A stretch of DNA of 64,000 bases from the NCBI GenBank assembly GCA_019321725.1, contig CM033124.1, positions 11,656,001-11,720,000 on the forward strand, in the 5' to 3' direction. The notes beneath the pieces were generated by a model. That model saw nothing but the letters and a program-made list of their open reading frames with translations. It had not been told where the DNA came from and did no database searches. This document shows, in pieces, positions 21,426 to 34,429 of this stretch (position 1 is the stretch's first letter; each line of letters starts with the position of its first letter). The position numbers and the translations under genes were made by a program. Source of the DNA: Paulownia fortunei (taxonomy: Eukaryota > Streptophyta > Magnoliopsida > Lamiales > Paulowniaceae).

Positions 21426-24400
21426 AGTGATATTTTTTATAAAAATAAATAAAATAAATATATTTTTAAAAGTTTAAATAATAAAAACTAAGAAAATATT
21501 GTTAGAAAATGAAAGCAATCTCATACTAGCCAGTTAGCCTAATATTCTGCTTGCCAAAGTCTTTGGACCATTAAAGAACCATAAATTTATGGACTTGGAC
21601 CATCATTTTTAGACCTCTCGAATTTAGTATTTGTGTCTGAATTATGACAATTACATGTTGAACTCATTTGATCCATTCTATACTTTAAGGGTTTGACTCA
21701 TGTTTCAATTATAAATGAGAGAAAAAAATTATTATAGAAGGTGAATGGTTAAAATAATTTGAAGTTTCAAAATAACTTTGTCATTTTTCATTTAACTTCA
21801 AATTTTAGAAACTATCAACACACTCAATTCAAAAAGTATCCATCAAATCCTAAACGTACTGGGTACTCTGCATGTCCTCGTAATTAATACACCACCATTT
21901 TCTTTTTTCTTCCAATTTTTTGGTAATCTGTTTTTGTATATATACATTTCCTTATATCTGAACAGGAGTCTTTATTTTAAAATATCCGTGTATTATAACT
22001 TAGGAATCAATTCAAGTGCATAGCACAAGATGTTGCAAAAGATCAAAGTTTTCATCACCATTGTTTTTAAAATTAAATTGGACCATCAAGTTTAATCGAA
22101 AATTGAGATCGATGGGATTAATTTGATAATAAATAATAGGAAATTGGTCAAAAATTGGATAATACGGTCAAAAATCAGCTTTTTTTTTTTTTTTTTTGAG
22201 TAAACTTAAATTTGATATTTACTTATATATATGTTTTTAGATTTTGAATTTTATTAAATGCGCTTCGTGATTGATTATTTATTTTTTTTAAACTTTTAAA
22301 ACTCAATACATAGCAATTAATTAATTATATTATTATTTTACATAAAATAAAAAAATATATATTCATTAGTTATGAGTTTGGTTATGAAAATATTGTTAAT
22401 TACATACTTTTTCTTTAACAAGTACATTCATATAAGCAGTCATATAAAAGAGATCCATCAACCCCTAGTTTATAAACGAGTAAAAATTATTTTAGTATTC
22501 GAGTTGTATTATTAGTGCTAAATTGGTACAATAATTTTTACAAATACTGTAACTAATATCAACATTTTAATATTAATATGAAATTGATATATGAATTTTA
22601 AAAATACTCTAATTGATACACAAATTTTCCGTAAATATTAAATGGGTAAATGTTAGATGGGTTCCATACAATACTCCATCAAGAATATTTTATAATGCCG
22701 AATATATCAGTTTAAACCTAATATATTTTCATATATCCATTTAGTTTTTCATGATATATTATATAGCATTATATCTAACTAAATTCTATCGTTAAAATGA
22801 TATAAATATAAAATATAGTAATAATAGATAAGATTAAGTAAGATATATAAATATTTAATTTAATAACAATACCAAAAATTAGAACACTCCAGGATTGAGG
22901 GTAGTAGAAAAAGTAAGCTAATCAAAATGCAACAAAAGCGAAGCAAATTATTCTTTCTATTTCTTATTCTTAAATTTCAACCTTTAGAAATTAAATTTAG
23001 ACTTTTATCTCAAAAATTTTATTTTCAAACAAATTGCTCCCTATTAGAGTACGTTTCAAATCTAAATTTATTATTTGAGCAAGGAAAATTTATATATCTT
23101 ACTTATATGGTTATTTATTAATAGTCAAGTTTATACTATCATGATGATAGAATTTATTAAGCCAATTGGATCGTGAAAATTTAAATGCATAATTGAAAGT
23201 AAATTGAGCCTAAGGGTGTATCCATTATTAGAAAAAATTCTAGATGGAATCCTTTTAATATGCACCAATTTGAATTTTTTTTTGGCAAAAATCACTTTCT
23301 TAGATCTCAATTTTAAGAAATTAAATTAAAAAATTATTTTTAATATTTTATTTTCAAAATTATTTATAAGACTGAACGTCTATCGTTATGCTAAAAGTTA
23401 TAACTAATAGTAATAATGCAACTTAATTTCAAATTTATACGACAATCCAAATTGACTGTAGCCCCATTACGAGGGTGATTGCAGCAATACAAGTCAACAA
23501 TCCTTTCTCCAACGATTACCACAAGGCAGTTGTTACCAGAAGGACCAACCATTCCCTCCCCCAACAATTGCTCATTTTGAAAATCAATTCCATGACCTTA
23601 GCTCTAATATTAATTATAGAACCGAACGCCTACCATTGTTCTAAAATTTATAGTTGATATCAATATTGCAATTTAAATATTTAAATTGTACAGCAAATTA
23701 AATGTCATATTTTCACTATGACCCACAACAATAATTATTGCTACAACGGTAGACACTATCACTCGCTGCTCAAGTGTGTAATTTTGATTTCACAAATTTG
23801 AGTGGGGGAGGGAGGGATTTGAGACTATCAGATCTCTAGCACTATTGAGTTAGGGTTTGTTATTGTTTTGTGAATGCATACTTAGTAGAATAGATTAGAC
23901 AGTATTAATTATACAGAGTTATATGATTGTTTATTGCTCCATTACTAATTTTACATTAATATTGTCCTAAGGATTGTGATTGTTTAATCAAACAATATAT
24001 GTCATAAAAGATTTAAATGAATATTTGGAATTAAATTATAGTTTAAAGGTATATCCATCATTACAAAAAAAATTAGATGAAGTCTATCCAATTTTGTACC
24101 AATTTGATATCTTTAAAAAAATTCTTATTTCTATAAGAGCATTTATGAAAACTCATGAATCAATTTTATATTATTGGCTGAACTCGAATATCAATTTTGA
24201 CGCTAATGATAAAAATTGGGTACTAAAATAATTTTTACTTGTCTTATAAATGTCTTATAAACAACAAAATGAATACAAAGATGAGTCTATAAGTACAATT
24301 TAGATGAAATAAATACTAACAACATATTAAGTGACAATATAAAACTACTTCTAGCTAGATAATGCTATATATTAACTGATAAATTTTTGTACTATCATAA

Positions 24401-26488
24401 TAATAATTCTCACAAGGTTGATAGTAATTAATGACAAAAATATATGTTTAAGTTATCACTATAAGCTAATCATTATTTATTCATATATAGTAATTATTTA
24501 AATATAATTCTTATCACTATTAAGGTTCTGAATATCATTATTGTGACAAAATAAAAATTCTTATAATCATGTAATATCTATAGTATCAATAATAATTTAG
24601 ACATTATTACTTACCATTTTATCATTAATATTTTATATTTTTCTTGTAGAAAGATAAACTCTCACCAGTAATCACAAAAGTATAAAAATCATTAACACTT
24701 ACTAGGATAAAGAATCCTAAAAATTATAGCCAATAGAATAACACAAAAGCAATTTAATTGGGAAGTGATGGGGGCTTCCCTCTCAACCTCTTATTTTGTA
24801 ATTTGACAAGGTTTTTTTTTTTTTTTTTTTCACCCACATGCTAGTAAGAAAAAATTACAAGGGTACAAATAATTAAAGAAGTGTTTTATTTCTTGTTCAT
24901 ATTCTGAATTTAATAAAAAATATTTGTACTTTTATGTCGACTCATATAATACATGGATTTTTTATATTTTGTATATACTAAATCATACTGGACAAAAAAG
25001 TTGAACTTTTAGATTATATTTAAAACCTAATTTATAAAGTTATTTTTTTTATTATTTCTTTTTTGGATTGTGATGTTATACAACTGAAAAATAAATCACA
25101 ATAATTTTGTGAAGTATGATTGCTAGTTAATATATATATATATATATATATCAGCATTATTTCATAATTCATAATTGAATTTGCTTACCATCATAATTGA
25201 AATTTGTTATAACCTATGTAACCTTAAAATAGTTTAAGAGTGATGTAAAAGTTATTCATACATAAAAATATGATAAGCAAGCTACAGTTTTGGTGTCTAA
25301 TTACTTATTCAGATTTGTATTTTTTTAGTATATTTTTGTATTTGTATGTTTTATTTTGACATACTTTTATCCTACATTCTTCACAATCATTTTTCAAAAT
25401 CTTTTCTTATGTTAATAATTACTGCATTTTCTCTACCTTATTTTTGCAAGTAAAAATGCAAGAGAGTGCAACCAACATTAACTCTATGGGAGTAAACATT
25501 ATTTCTTGCTGTTGTGGAATATTTAAATGAGCTATAAATACTGCTGGAAATCCCCTTACTACAACTTCGTTAAAATGTCAATTGGACTGAAATCTTTCTA
25601 TTATTACATAGATGATTAGTTCACGAGTAACTTTCTTTTGAGAAATAATAGGTAATTAGTTGATGAGTAACTTTCTTTTGAAAAATAATGAGTAAGGCTA
25701 ATTATGCTACACCTTGATTTTTTTTCATATGGTATGATAGTAAGTGGAATCCTTTTTATGACCTTCTTCACAAGCAGCGAAAAGTACTAGTGCGAATGAA
25801 AGAATATATGTATAGACACTAAGGGTGCTCGCTATTTTATTAACATATCGAATTGAAAATTTTTGTTTGGTTTTCAGTTTTTTATTTTCTAAATTTTCAA
25901 TTTTTAGTTTTCGATTCAATTTTGATATTTTATTTTAATTAATTGAACCAAAAATAAAATTATATATTTTTATATAATATATTTATACTTATTATTTGTT
26001 TTTATACTATTTTTTTATTTTTTCTCAACCAAACTAAAAATAATAAATAAAAAAATATTTCTAATTCTATTATTTATTTTATATCTATTTTGTATTTGAT
26101 CTTTATGTAGTTGCCTTGATTAGGGCATAGAGTTGGTTGTAGTGCAGAGTTGGTTGATGCTTTCGATCAAAGTATGGAACGTTGATTCTTTGTGACATAA
26201 TACAAAACACAATGACATTGTTGGTCAAGTCTGTAAGTTTTTATTAATTTCTTTTGATAATATATAATCACTATCTCACCTATTTTTTAGAAAAAATATT
26301 TTTATTTGTTTTAAAAATTTACTATGAATGGCAAATCATTCTTGATTAGGTTTGATTCTAAAACTACTCATGTGCAGATGATGTGATTATTTCCCTCTAG
26401 CAATTAATCACCTAACAAAATCTTGTCAAAGAAACTAAAATTGTAAATAAATCTATTTAATGGGTCTAAATTAAATGTTTTCGGAATC
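21426..26488. other. Long AT-rich intergenic stretch
   Basis: About 5 kb without a recognisable gene. Poly-T runs lie near 22180-22197 and 24811-24830, and a (TA)n tract near 25131-25150. Short frames such as 23980-24231 show no family features and match the base composition of their surroundings. No terminal repeats of a complete element were recognised; old unrecognised transposon DNA is the likeliest content. Confidence 0.55.
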
Positions 26489-26785
26489 ATGTTGCAAAAT
26501 CCCCTAAGCTGTGGGCTAATAAAACAATTTGCCCATATATGTAAACATTCTACATATATTCATCAGAGACGGAGAAAACTAGATTCGTCCAATTACATTT
26601 CATTTAACACTTCAACTTTACAATTTTCTAATTCCATTATACAACATACAATTTACATCTTTCCAATAGAAAAACACAATTTTTCAGCTCCAAATATTTA
26701 TGCAGAAATGACTACAGCATTATTCATGACAATCGAACTGACAAACACCAAACCTGCAACAGGAAATTCGAAGCCGAGGAAATGC

Positions 26786-27265
26786 TTAACCAGAGATGTC
26801 AATGGCCTTGACCTCAGCCTTCTTCACTTCCCCCTTTGGCACCGTCACTGTCAGCACCCCATTCTCCATGCCCGCCTTCACCTGATCTAACTTCGCATTC
26901 TCCGGCAGCCTGAATCGGCGGAGGAACTTCCCGCTGCTCCTTTCCACGCGGTGCCACTTGTCGTTCTTCTCCTCCTGCTCCTTGCTTCTCTGCCCACTGA
27001 TCTGCAGAATTGTACCGTCCTCAACCTCCACCTTCAATTCCTCTTTCTTCAATCCCGGAACATCCACCTTGAAGACATGGGCCTCCGGCGTCTCTTTCCA
27101 GTCGATGCGAGCATTAGCTACGGCGGTGGTTTCTGATGCGGAGGAGGGGAGATTGGCGACGGCGCTGGAAAAAGGAAAGCCCTCGAAGGGATCCCAAATA
27201 TCCAATGAAAATGGATCGAAAACGTTGCTCCGGCGGTTGCCAAAGAAGCTTCGAATCAGAGACAT
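26786..27265 (-). CDS. sHSP2, class I cytosolic small heat shock protein
   Basis: Intact, intronless 159-residue Hsp20-family chaperone and close paralogue of sHSP1. The start [10 protein letters not shown] has Arg where the other copies have Pro at residue 5, unusual for the SLIPSFF start. The arm then reads [17 protein letters not shown]. The alpha-crystallin domain runs from [12 protein letters not shown] to [10 protein letters not shown], with Gln in ISGQRSK where the others have ISGERSK, and [11 protein letters not shown] in place of [11 protein letters not shown]. The tail ends KAIDISG with I-x-I. These substitutions are conservative or lie outside the dimer core, so it is probably functional. 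The promoter is the best of the cluster, with a perfect three-unit heat shock element. It is transcribed away from sHSP3 and towards sHSP1. Confidence 0.96.
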   Translation of the reverse strand: MSLIRSFFGNRRSNVFDPFSLDIWDPFEGFPFSSAVANLPSSASETTAVANARIDWKETPEAHVFKVDVPGLKKEELKVEVEDGTILQISGQRSKEQEEKNDKWHRVERSSGKFLRRFRLPENAKLDQVKAGMENGVLTVTVPKGEVKKAEVKAIDISG

Positions 27266-27388
27266 TTTAGCTTACTGCAAAAACAATGGATGGTTTCGTT
27301 TGATTGATGAAGATTTTGTGGATATGCTTTCTCTGTAATTGCTTGTTCGGATTTTTCCCGAGGAATTTTGATTGTTGGAGCACGCTCA

Positions 27389-27432
27389 CTTATAGTGGTG
27401 ATGGAGAATTCTCGCGCTTTCATGAAAATTCT
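27389..27432 (-). promoter_or_regulatory. sHSP2 TATA box and perfect heat shock element
   Basis: On the plus strand TTC-AT-GAA-AA-TTC lies at 27419-27431, the exact alternating five-base pattern bound by trimeric heat shock factor. A further TTC at 27409-27411 is seven bases away, a recognised gapped arrangement. The TATA box (minus strand TATAAG) is at 27394-27389, 24 bases below the element. This predicts strong heat induction. Confidence 0.85.
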
Positions 27433-27453
27433 CAGAAAGACGCTTTCGGCCAC

Positions 27454-29479
27454 TGTTCTAGATAATACTCGTTCTTTCTTTAACCCTCTATATCCTTCTG
27501 TTATGAATTATGTTAGATTTTTTTTCTGGGTAGGAATATGGGCAATAGCGTCTTAAGAAATAGAAAATAGAGTTGTGGCCTGTGGTTTGATTTAATAATA
27601 AGGGATAATTGAATAAAATCCCATTATAATTTAGCAAAAATGTTAAAATGTATAATTTGAAAATTTGCATAAAATCGCGCATTCCGTCAAACTTAATTAT
27701 TATTTTTTAATTTATTTGAGTAAGTTATACTTAATTATAATTTTTTTGTTCCATTCTTTAGAATCAAGATAATATATTTAATAAATAGTATTTTTAGGTA
27801 TAAATTTTTGACTTATTTATCAATAGTAAATTAAATACTTAATTTCGGTACTATTATTCAATATAAAACCTTAATTATAAAAATTAAAAACAGTTATATG
27901 TTAACTTTTCTATTTTTAAATCTAATTCAAAAGTAATGTTTTTAACTTTAAAGATTTTTTTCCACTTATATAAATTACAAATAAAAATATATTATGTTTT
28001 ACTCTAAAATTTATTTTAATAAACCCTATTTTTAATATAATTTATTTTCTGTGTTAAAAAATAAAAAAGGAACATTTATTATATAAAACCATCTATTAAT
28101 AAATTTATTTCAAAAATCAATATTTTAACTATAAAATTATTATTCATTTCTAAAAATTGAATGCCTTATGTATTTTATATTTTTAGTTCTTTATTCTATT
28201 CTGATAAATAAGATTATATTATACATAAAAAAAATTCTATTTGTTAAAAAAGTAGAAAAGGCTACATAATATCTCTATTATATTTTTTAACTTGTTTGAA
28301 TAACTCATACATAATTATAAAAGTCTTGCTCCATTATTTAGAATAAAAATCAAACTATAATTTTTTTCATATATATATTTTTCCTCCTTCCACCTTATTT
28401 GAATTATTATTTTCAATTCTTCTTTTCTTTTTCTTTTTTCTTTATTATTCTTCCTTTCCCAACCACCACCACCCAACTACCCAATTGGTCGCCATTACCA
28501 CCTACCCAACCAATAGGTGGCCACCGGCGGCCACCAACAGCGCCACCACATTTAGTGGCAGCCAACAGCACCAGTTGCCCCTCCTCTTTTTCTTCTTCTC
28601 TGAACCACCCCGACCGCCCTACAGTGCCTCCACCTCACCCCAGCGATCGCCGCTTGCAATTCTGCGGTGGAGGTATGATGGATCAATTGCAAATTTGAAC
28701 ACCTGCAATTCCACCCGAGTTATGGCGAGTGGCGGCGGCGGCGAGATGTTGAAGTGGGGAAGAAAAAGAGAAAAAACAAAAAGGGAAAAAAAAAGAGGAA
28801 AAAGGAGAAAGGGAAAAGAATAGAAAACAGAAAAGGAAAATGGAAGAGAAAATAAAGAGAAAAATATGAGTCCTTGATTTTAATTTAAAATAAAATCTAA
28901 TGGATGGAACCTTTTTTTTTTTTTTGGGTAAATGATTGTGCGTACGGATATGTAAATCTATTCTTTCTAGAGTATTGAAATCTCAATACCTTAATTATTC
29001 CACAAAGTTAATTTTTAATATTATTTTTATAAGTATAGAATAGCGTACAAAGTTTCATCTTTATTATAGTAAATATACATATCAATATTTAGTATAATCA
29101 TCAATAAACTTAATAAAATATTTTCTACAATATTAGTTTTGAACAAACTTTAGATTACAAATATAATTATGTATTAAACTTAGAGGTTTGCTAGTCTTTT
29201 TAAGTTGAACTAAAAGATTCTTTAGAAAATTTAGTTTTAATACAATTTTCATATTTGTGTTTGTGATCAATATCAAGTTTAAGTATAAACTCAAAACCTG
29301 TCAACTTTTTTAGATAAGTTTGGTTGACATGAATTAGTGTACTGTTTTATAAAAATAAAGACTCAAACAAGTAAACAAAAGGTAAATACAGACATTACAT
29401 TCATTTTGAATAGCCATTTGGTTACATATCCTTTTCTACAAATTGATCATTTTTTATCAGTACAAATTTATCAAATTTA
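27454..29479. other. Intergenic region with a GC-rich island
   Basis: About 2 kb, mostly AT-rich, holding a sharp GC-rich island at about 28455-28760 (CCACCACC and GGCGGCGG runs) followed by purine-rich GAAAAAGAGAAAA sequence to about 28860. The two overlapping plus-strand frames there (28399-28698 and 28485-28823) are low-complexity Pro/Thr/Ser runs in different frames and look compositional. A diverged 70-base direct repeat occurs at about 27700 and 28285 (TTTTTTAA..TTTGA.TAA.T.ATAC, then GTTCCATT/GCTCCATT). Similar GC-rich plus purine-rich blocks lie near the 5' ends of the CACTA and MULE transposase genes, so this may be the leader of a lost transposon. Confidence 0.4.
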
Positions 29480-30838
29480 AATATTAGTTTAAATTCACTT
29501 TTGATAATTAATTAACCAAATACCAAATTATTTCGGATATCTAGAACATGTTGTACATCAACTAGGTTCAACTCTTTGCATGATGTCATCTTTAATACCA
29601 CTTTGCCCAATCTGACTATGTTGGAAGTTGAAAAATTGCCGATGAATAGCTTCCTTCCATTTATCGAAATGTATGTGGAGAACATCTCATTGTTCGAACA
29701 AATGTGGCATGTAACTTCTATGTCAACCCACTATTCTATTAAGTTATCTATCAAGTTGGCTTCAAACACAACAACCAAGAGCATAAGGTTCGATATGTCT
29801 ACCGACACTGTCTTGTCTTCGATCATGTTAGCCTGGTTTTGATTGCCTTTTTTCAAAAGTCGACAATCTTTTATCTCGTGGTTCGTTTGCCATAATTGTA
29901 GCAATTACCCTTAAACTGCTTTGCATCATTGTCCTTAGATGAGTTAGGATATTTCATTTTCTTGTCCTTCTTGGCTTTGAAATCCTTTACCATGTTGGTT
30001 TTGGCCTTCATCCGATTAGTAGAAATTTTTTTTTCTACAACCCTGTTGTCTTCCTCAATTTGAAGACAAACAATCAGATGCTCCATTATCATCTCTGTGC
30101 GTTTGTGCTTGAGATAGTTCTTAAAATCATTACACACTGGAGGCAGCTTCTTTATAAGGACAACAATTATCTTAAAGTTCAGAAACTTGCCAATTATAAA
30201 TTTCTTCAAGTCAATATCCTCAGTTCTGTACTTCTTTTTAAACAATTCCTACAATGACTTCGTCGTTATGACTGAACAATACACACTATTTCTTTTGTAT
30301 AATCCTGTTGTCTTCTTCAATTTGAAGACAAACAATCAGATTCTCCATTATTATTTATTTGTATTTGTGCTTGAGATAATTCTTGAAATTATTACACAGT
30401 GGAGACAGCTTCTCTATAAGGACAACAATCATCTTAAAGTCCAGAAACTTGCCGACTATAAATTTTTTCAAGCCAATATCCTCAGTTCTGTACTTCTTTT
30501 CAAGCGATTCCCACAATGCCTTCGTCGTTATGACTGAACAATACACATTATATAATGTGTTATCCAGTCTATTGAGGATGTAATTCTTGCATAGGAAATC
30601 ATTGTGACTCCATGAATAAAAAACAAATCATTTCTCGGGATCTCTTTTTTCCTTTGATACGGTATTAGCATTTTCCGTCAAAAACCTCGTTAGGTTCATA
30701 GTGGGGTGATATAACAACATCTTTTGCTTCCATCTCTAGAAATCAACTCTAGTAATTTATCTGGTTTAACATGATCACTGGATTGGAGCTAGCAACTTCT
30801 CTATTTCCTTCTACAGTTGACACTTCCTTATTTGCCAT
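29480..30838 (-). pseudogene. Ty1/copia gag and protease relic
   Basis: 5' half of a copia gag-pol frame, minus strand. The likely gag start is the ATG at 30838 (MANKEVST). KALWESLEKKYRTED with a FIVGKFLDFK block and LSPLCNNFKNYLKHK is the UBN2-type gag core (about 30546-30355), repeated at 30245-30050. A zinc knuckle remnant reads CYNYGKRTTR near 29890-29875, with the second Cys changed to Tyr. The protease region at 29750-29500 retains CHICSNNEMFSTY and LFIGNFSTSNI, but the DTGA-type catalytic motif reads DIEV. Integrase, RT and LTRs are not found. Stops and shifts are numerous. It lies between sHSP2 and sHSP3. Confidence 0.75.
30042..30560. repeat. Tandem duplication of 262 bases in copia gag
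   Basis: CCTGTTGTCTTCCTCAATTT at 30042 and CCTGTTGTCTTCTTCAATTT at 30304 begin two units that align through ACTTCGTCGTTATGACTGAA / CCTTCGTCGTTATGACTGAA to about 30290 and 30550. Each encodes the same UBN2-type gag segment on the minus strand. Confidence 0.85.
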
Positions 30839-31661
30839 GAAATCTGTTTTAAAATTATTGGTTGTATGTCAAAAAGAAATTGAGTTTATATCTGAAATTT
30901 CAGATAAGTGAGGAAAGCATAAAACCAATCTGCTTAAGACATATTTCATTCCTGATGCTATAGAAATTTGAACTTTTATTTTTCAAAATACATCACTTAT
31001 TTATAAAATTAGTACTACACTATACTAATTTCATACAAACTAAAAATTCAATTATATACTTCTCAAAAGGGTAATAAAAATATTAAAATAATATAGTTTA
31101 TTTTAGTATGATAAAAACAATTAATTAAATACAAATTAATTTGATGCGAAGAAAATGGAATAAGGAAAGCTTATGTATAAATTTCTAAGTCTCTCATCAA
31201 AATAGATCATTTCCCTAAACTAAAACCAATTTAAACCCTAAACTAAAACCAATTTAAACCAATGAATCGTATCCGTTAAATATAATTACGGTCTAATAAT
31301 TTATATTATATCCCAATATTAACAATTTTTACTATACACCAACATATAAATAATTATATTTATCCATCATGCTCTATCAACCTTACCAAACACTCATAAC
31401 CATACAAACCCATGTTACCGATTATATTCTTTACACATTTTCAAATTTAAATAAATTTTATTAAAATTATAAACACCTTTTCAAATTTAATAACTTTTTA
31501 TTACATTCAATTTTTTTCAATTCACCCCATTTACCACTTGTCTTGAAACTTTTATCATCACAATCAAACTGAAATACACAAACATTTCGTATGCAGACAC
31601 GACACAACAACTTCATTCATCACAATCAAACTGAAAAACACCAAACTGCACACATGGTTGC
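30839..31661. other. AT-rich spacer and 3' flank of sHSP3
   Basis: No gene recognised. A short direct repeat (CCCTAAACTAAAACCAATTT) lies at about 31214 and 31235. In the presumed 3' UTR of sHSP3, ATCACAATCAAACTGAAA occurs at about 31556 and 31618, 62 bases apart. Confidence 0.5.
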
Positions 31662-32140
31662 TCAACCAGAGATATCAATGGCCTTGACCTCGGGCTTCTG
31701 CACTTCCTCCTTTGGCACCGTCACCGTCAGCACCCCATTATCCATGCCAGCCTTCACCTGATCCAACTTCGCATTCTCCGGCAGCCTGAACCGGCGGAGA
31801 AACTTGCCACTGCTCCTCTCCAAGCGGTGCCACTTGTCGTTCTTCTCCTCCTGCTCCCTGCTTCTCTCGCCGCTGATTTGGAGAATTGAACCGTCCTCAA
31901 CCTCCACCTTCACTTCCTCTTTCTTCAAGCCGGAACATCCACCTTGAAGACATGAGCCTCCGGCGTCTCTTTCCAGTCGATGCGAGCGTTAGCGACGGCG
32001 GTGGTTTCACGGGAGGAGGACGGGAGATTGGCGACGGCGCTGGAAAAAGGGAAGCCCTGAAAGGGATCCCAAATATCCAAGGAAAATGGGTCGAAGATGT
32101 TGCTCCGGCGGTTTTCAAAGAAGCTTGGAATCAGAGACAT
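31662..32140 (-). pseudogene. sHSP3, class I small heat shock protein with one frameshift
   Basis: Fourth-strand neighbour of sHSP2 in the same family. From the ATG at 32140 the frame reads [10 protein letters not shown] and continues normally to VDVP, about residue 71, where one base is missing from the run coding for Gly-Leu (plus strand GCCGG at about 31929-31933, where the other copies have GCCCGG). The frame then stops at 31925. The rest ([37 protein letters not shown]) is intact in the next frame. Total length is 479 bases, one less than a complete copy. As written it would give an arm plus the first strand of the alpha-crystallin domain only. TATA box and HSE remain, so either the loss is recent or the base is an assembly error. 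Confidence 0.9.
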
Positions 32141-32260
32141 TTTAGCTTTCTAAGAAAACAATAATAAACGGTTTTGATTGATGAAGATTTTTGCTGATAA
32201 GGTTTCTCTGTAATAACTTGTTCGATTTCTCTCTGCGGAATTTGGTTGAATGAGCACGGT

Positions 32261-32307
32261 TATTTATAAGGGTTGGTGGAGGATTCTCGCAGCTTCATGT
32301 AAATTCC
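32261..32307 (-). promoter_or_regulatory. sHSP3 TATA box and heat shock element
   Basis: TATAAATA on the minus strand at 32268-32261. On the plus strand TTC-AT-GTA-AA-TTC lies at 32294-32306, 25 bases above it, with the middle unit changed from GAA to GTA. The arrangement matches the other copies. Confidence 0.75.
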
Positions 32308-32370
32308 AAGAATCACGCTCTGTCAACATCTTCCAGACAATACTCGTTCCTTCGATAAGCCTCTAAATCC

Positions 32371-34429
32371 ATCTTTATGGGGAATATGGGTTAAATGCGT
32401 CTTAAGAAGTTATGTGCTGATATAATAAGTGTTACCTTCAGCCCATGGTACAATAGCGCTCGCATTTTATACATTGGCTAAACTTATCGCGTTGCATTTT
32501 TTATTTTTTTTCAATAGACTTTGATATTACAAGAATTACGATTTATATGTCACGATGTATAAGCTAATACTGAAGAATACGGGTCCAATCGGGCTCGACT
32601 TATTTTTTAGATGAAATGAGATAATAAAATCCTATATAAGATAGAGAATTAAAAATAAAAATTCAAAAGAATTTAAAATAAAGTAGAATTTTTATTTTTA
32701 TTTGAGCTAATTTTTCTATAACTTATGAAAAGGTACAATGTTTTATCCACAACATATAGAATAACTATGTTAGTTGTATATATTACCCTATACATATATA
32801 AAAATATATATGTATATATATTCTCTTTTGATTTTGTACACTCAATAAGGATATTCGATACATATCCTCCTTGCATCCTAGCAGTATCCTATTTGAAATT
32901 TTCAAAATTGTACAGAACTTATTTTAGGAATACTCAAGCATTATAGTATTTAAATTTTGCTCAAATATTATCAAGACAAATTAACTAAACTATTCATAAT
33001 TGTATGCAAAAACGCAAAACAAATTGACTAGTTAAGAGTACCAACAGGATACTAAATTAGATATTGAAGGGAGTATTTGAATTCCATGCGCAGCTAGTTT
33101 CATATTATTTCCAAGCTTGTAATTGTAAACATAAACATGTATGCAAAATAAGAAGATAAGAAAAAAATGGACAAATATAATATTTAATGATTTGATTTGA
33201 TAAAATTTGATATGATATCTTATTTTGAATCTTATGATTCTTCTCCTTTATTTTTCAATTTGGTGATTTGAAAGCGTATTTTACAATGAAAGAAGTTATA
33301 AACAACTAGATATTTTGATAGATGAACATTTAGGAATTTAAGTGGATTGTGGACATGGGGAATTTTGGAGGACTTGAAATTGAACATAAAAAACTCGAAC
33401 TTGGAGCACTTTGAAGTTGAACTAGGATTTGACAACCAAAGTGCTAAAGCGCACATTAATATTTGATCAATACTTTGTTACCATTAAAATTCAATAAAAT
33501 AGCTTGTGTCTAAAGAATTCGAATTGAGCCCTTGAAAGCACAATAAAAGTATCTACAGAATTTAATATTCTTTTTAAAGTTATTTTCATTTTATCATTCT
33601 TTATTCTTATCGAGTATTATTTTATTTTATATATTTTCAATTGTTTCACTTTATTCCATTGTATTCTCATTTTATTTTATTTTTCTCCATTATACTTTAA
33701 TTGTATCACTTTACCTCATTATCCTTAAAAAATTAATCAAATTGCCATTATCTGTTATTTATAGGAAATTTACTCTAAAATATTCTAAAATTAATATATT
33801 TTTATTTATATTTTGATAATTTTTTTAACTTAATTGATAGAATCATAATTTATTATGATAAGATCATAATTATGATTATGTTGAAAACATAATTAATTAT
33901 GATTTAATTAATTAACATTAATTCACAACTTGTTATTTTGTACAAAATTTAAATGATTTAATTGAGTTACTTTGTATGAATTAATTCTATTATTTATCTT
34001 ATGCAGATTTGATTGGATTGTATTGATAGATAAATTTAAAAATTTTAATTACAAAATAAGTTGAGATTTACTGATAAGGAAAAGATTTTGACATATCTTA
34101 TATTATCTATACAATACATTTGAACACTTTTGAAGTGGACATTCAAATTTAATTGATGTTGTATAAAATTTCAAAGAACTAGAAGAAGTACACGCCTTTT
34201 GTGAGAAGACGCGCATGACTTCAAGTTTTGAAATTGATCTCGTTTTATTCATTTTTCGGGAGAAAAAGAGTGAGCTTTAGGGATATTGATGCAATTTTTC
34301 GGAAGAAAAATTTAAAATTTTTTGAGAGAAGATCGATTTATCATTTGATATAATTTCTATTAAATTCTTGTATAATAATAATTTTTATTAACTAATACAC
34401 TTTTGTGATTTTTTTTTATCTATATCAGT
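32371..34429. other. AT-rich intergenic stretch
   Basis: Bases up to about 32480 still resemble the distal sHSP promoters (GAATATGGG, then CAGCCCATGGTACAATAG). Beyond that I see no gene, RNA or complete element. Confidence 0.5.

Noticed and set aside
23980..24231. 83-codon plus-strand frame
   Set aside because: Rich in Asn, Lys, Ile and Leu, as expected of AT-rich DNA. No motif, neighbour or promoter supports it.
28399..28823. Two overlapping Pro/Thr/Ser-rich frames
   Set aside because: Low-complexity products of a GC-rich island, open in two frames at once, with no recognisable domain.
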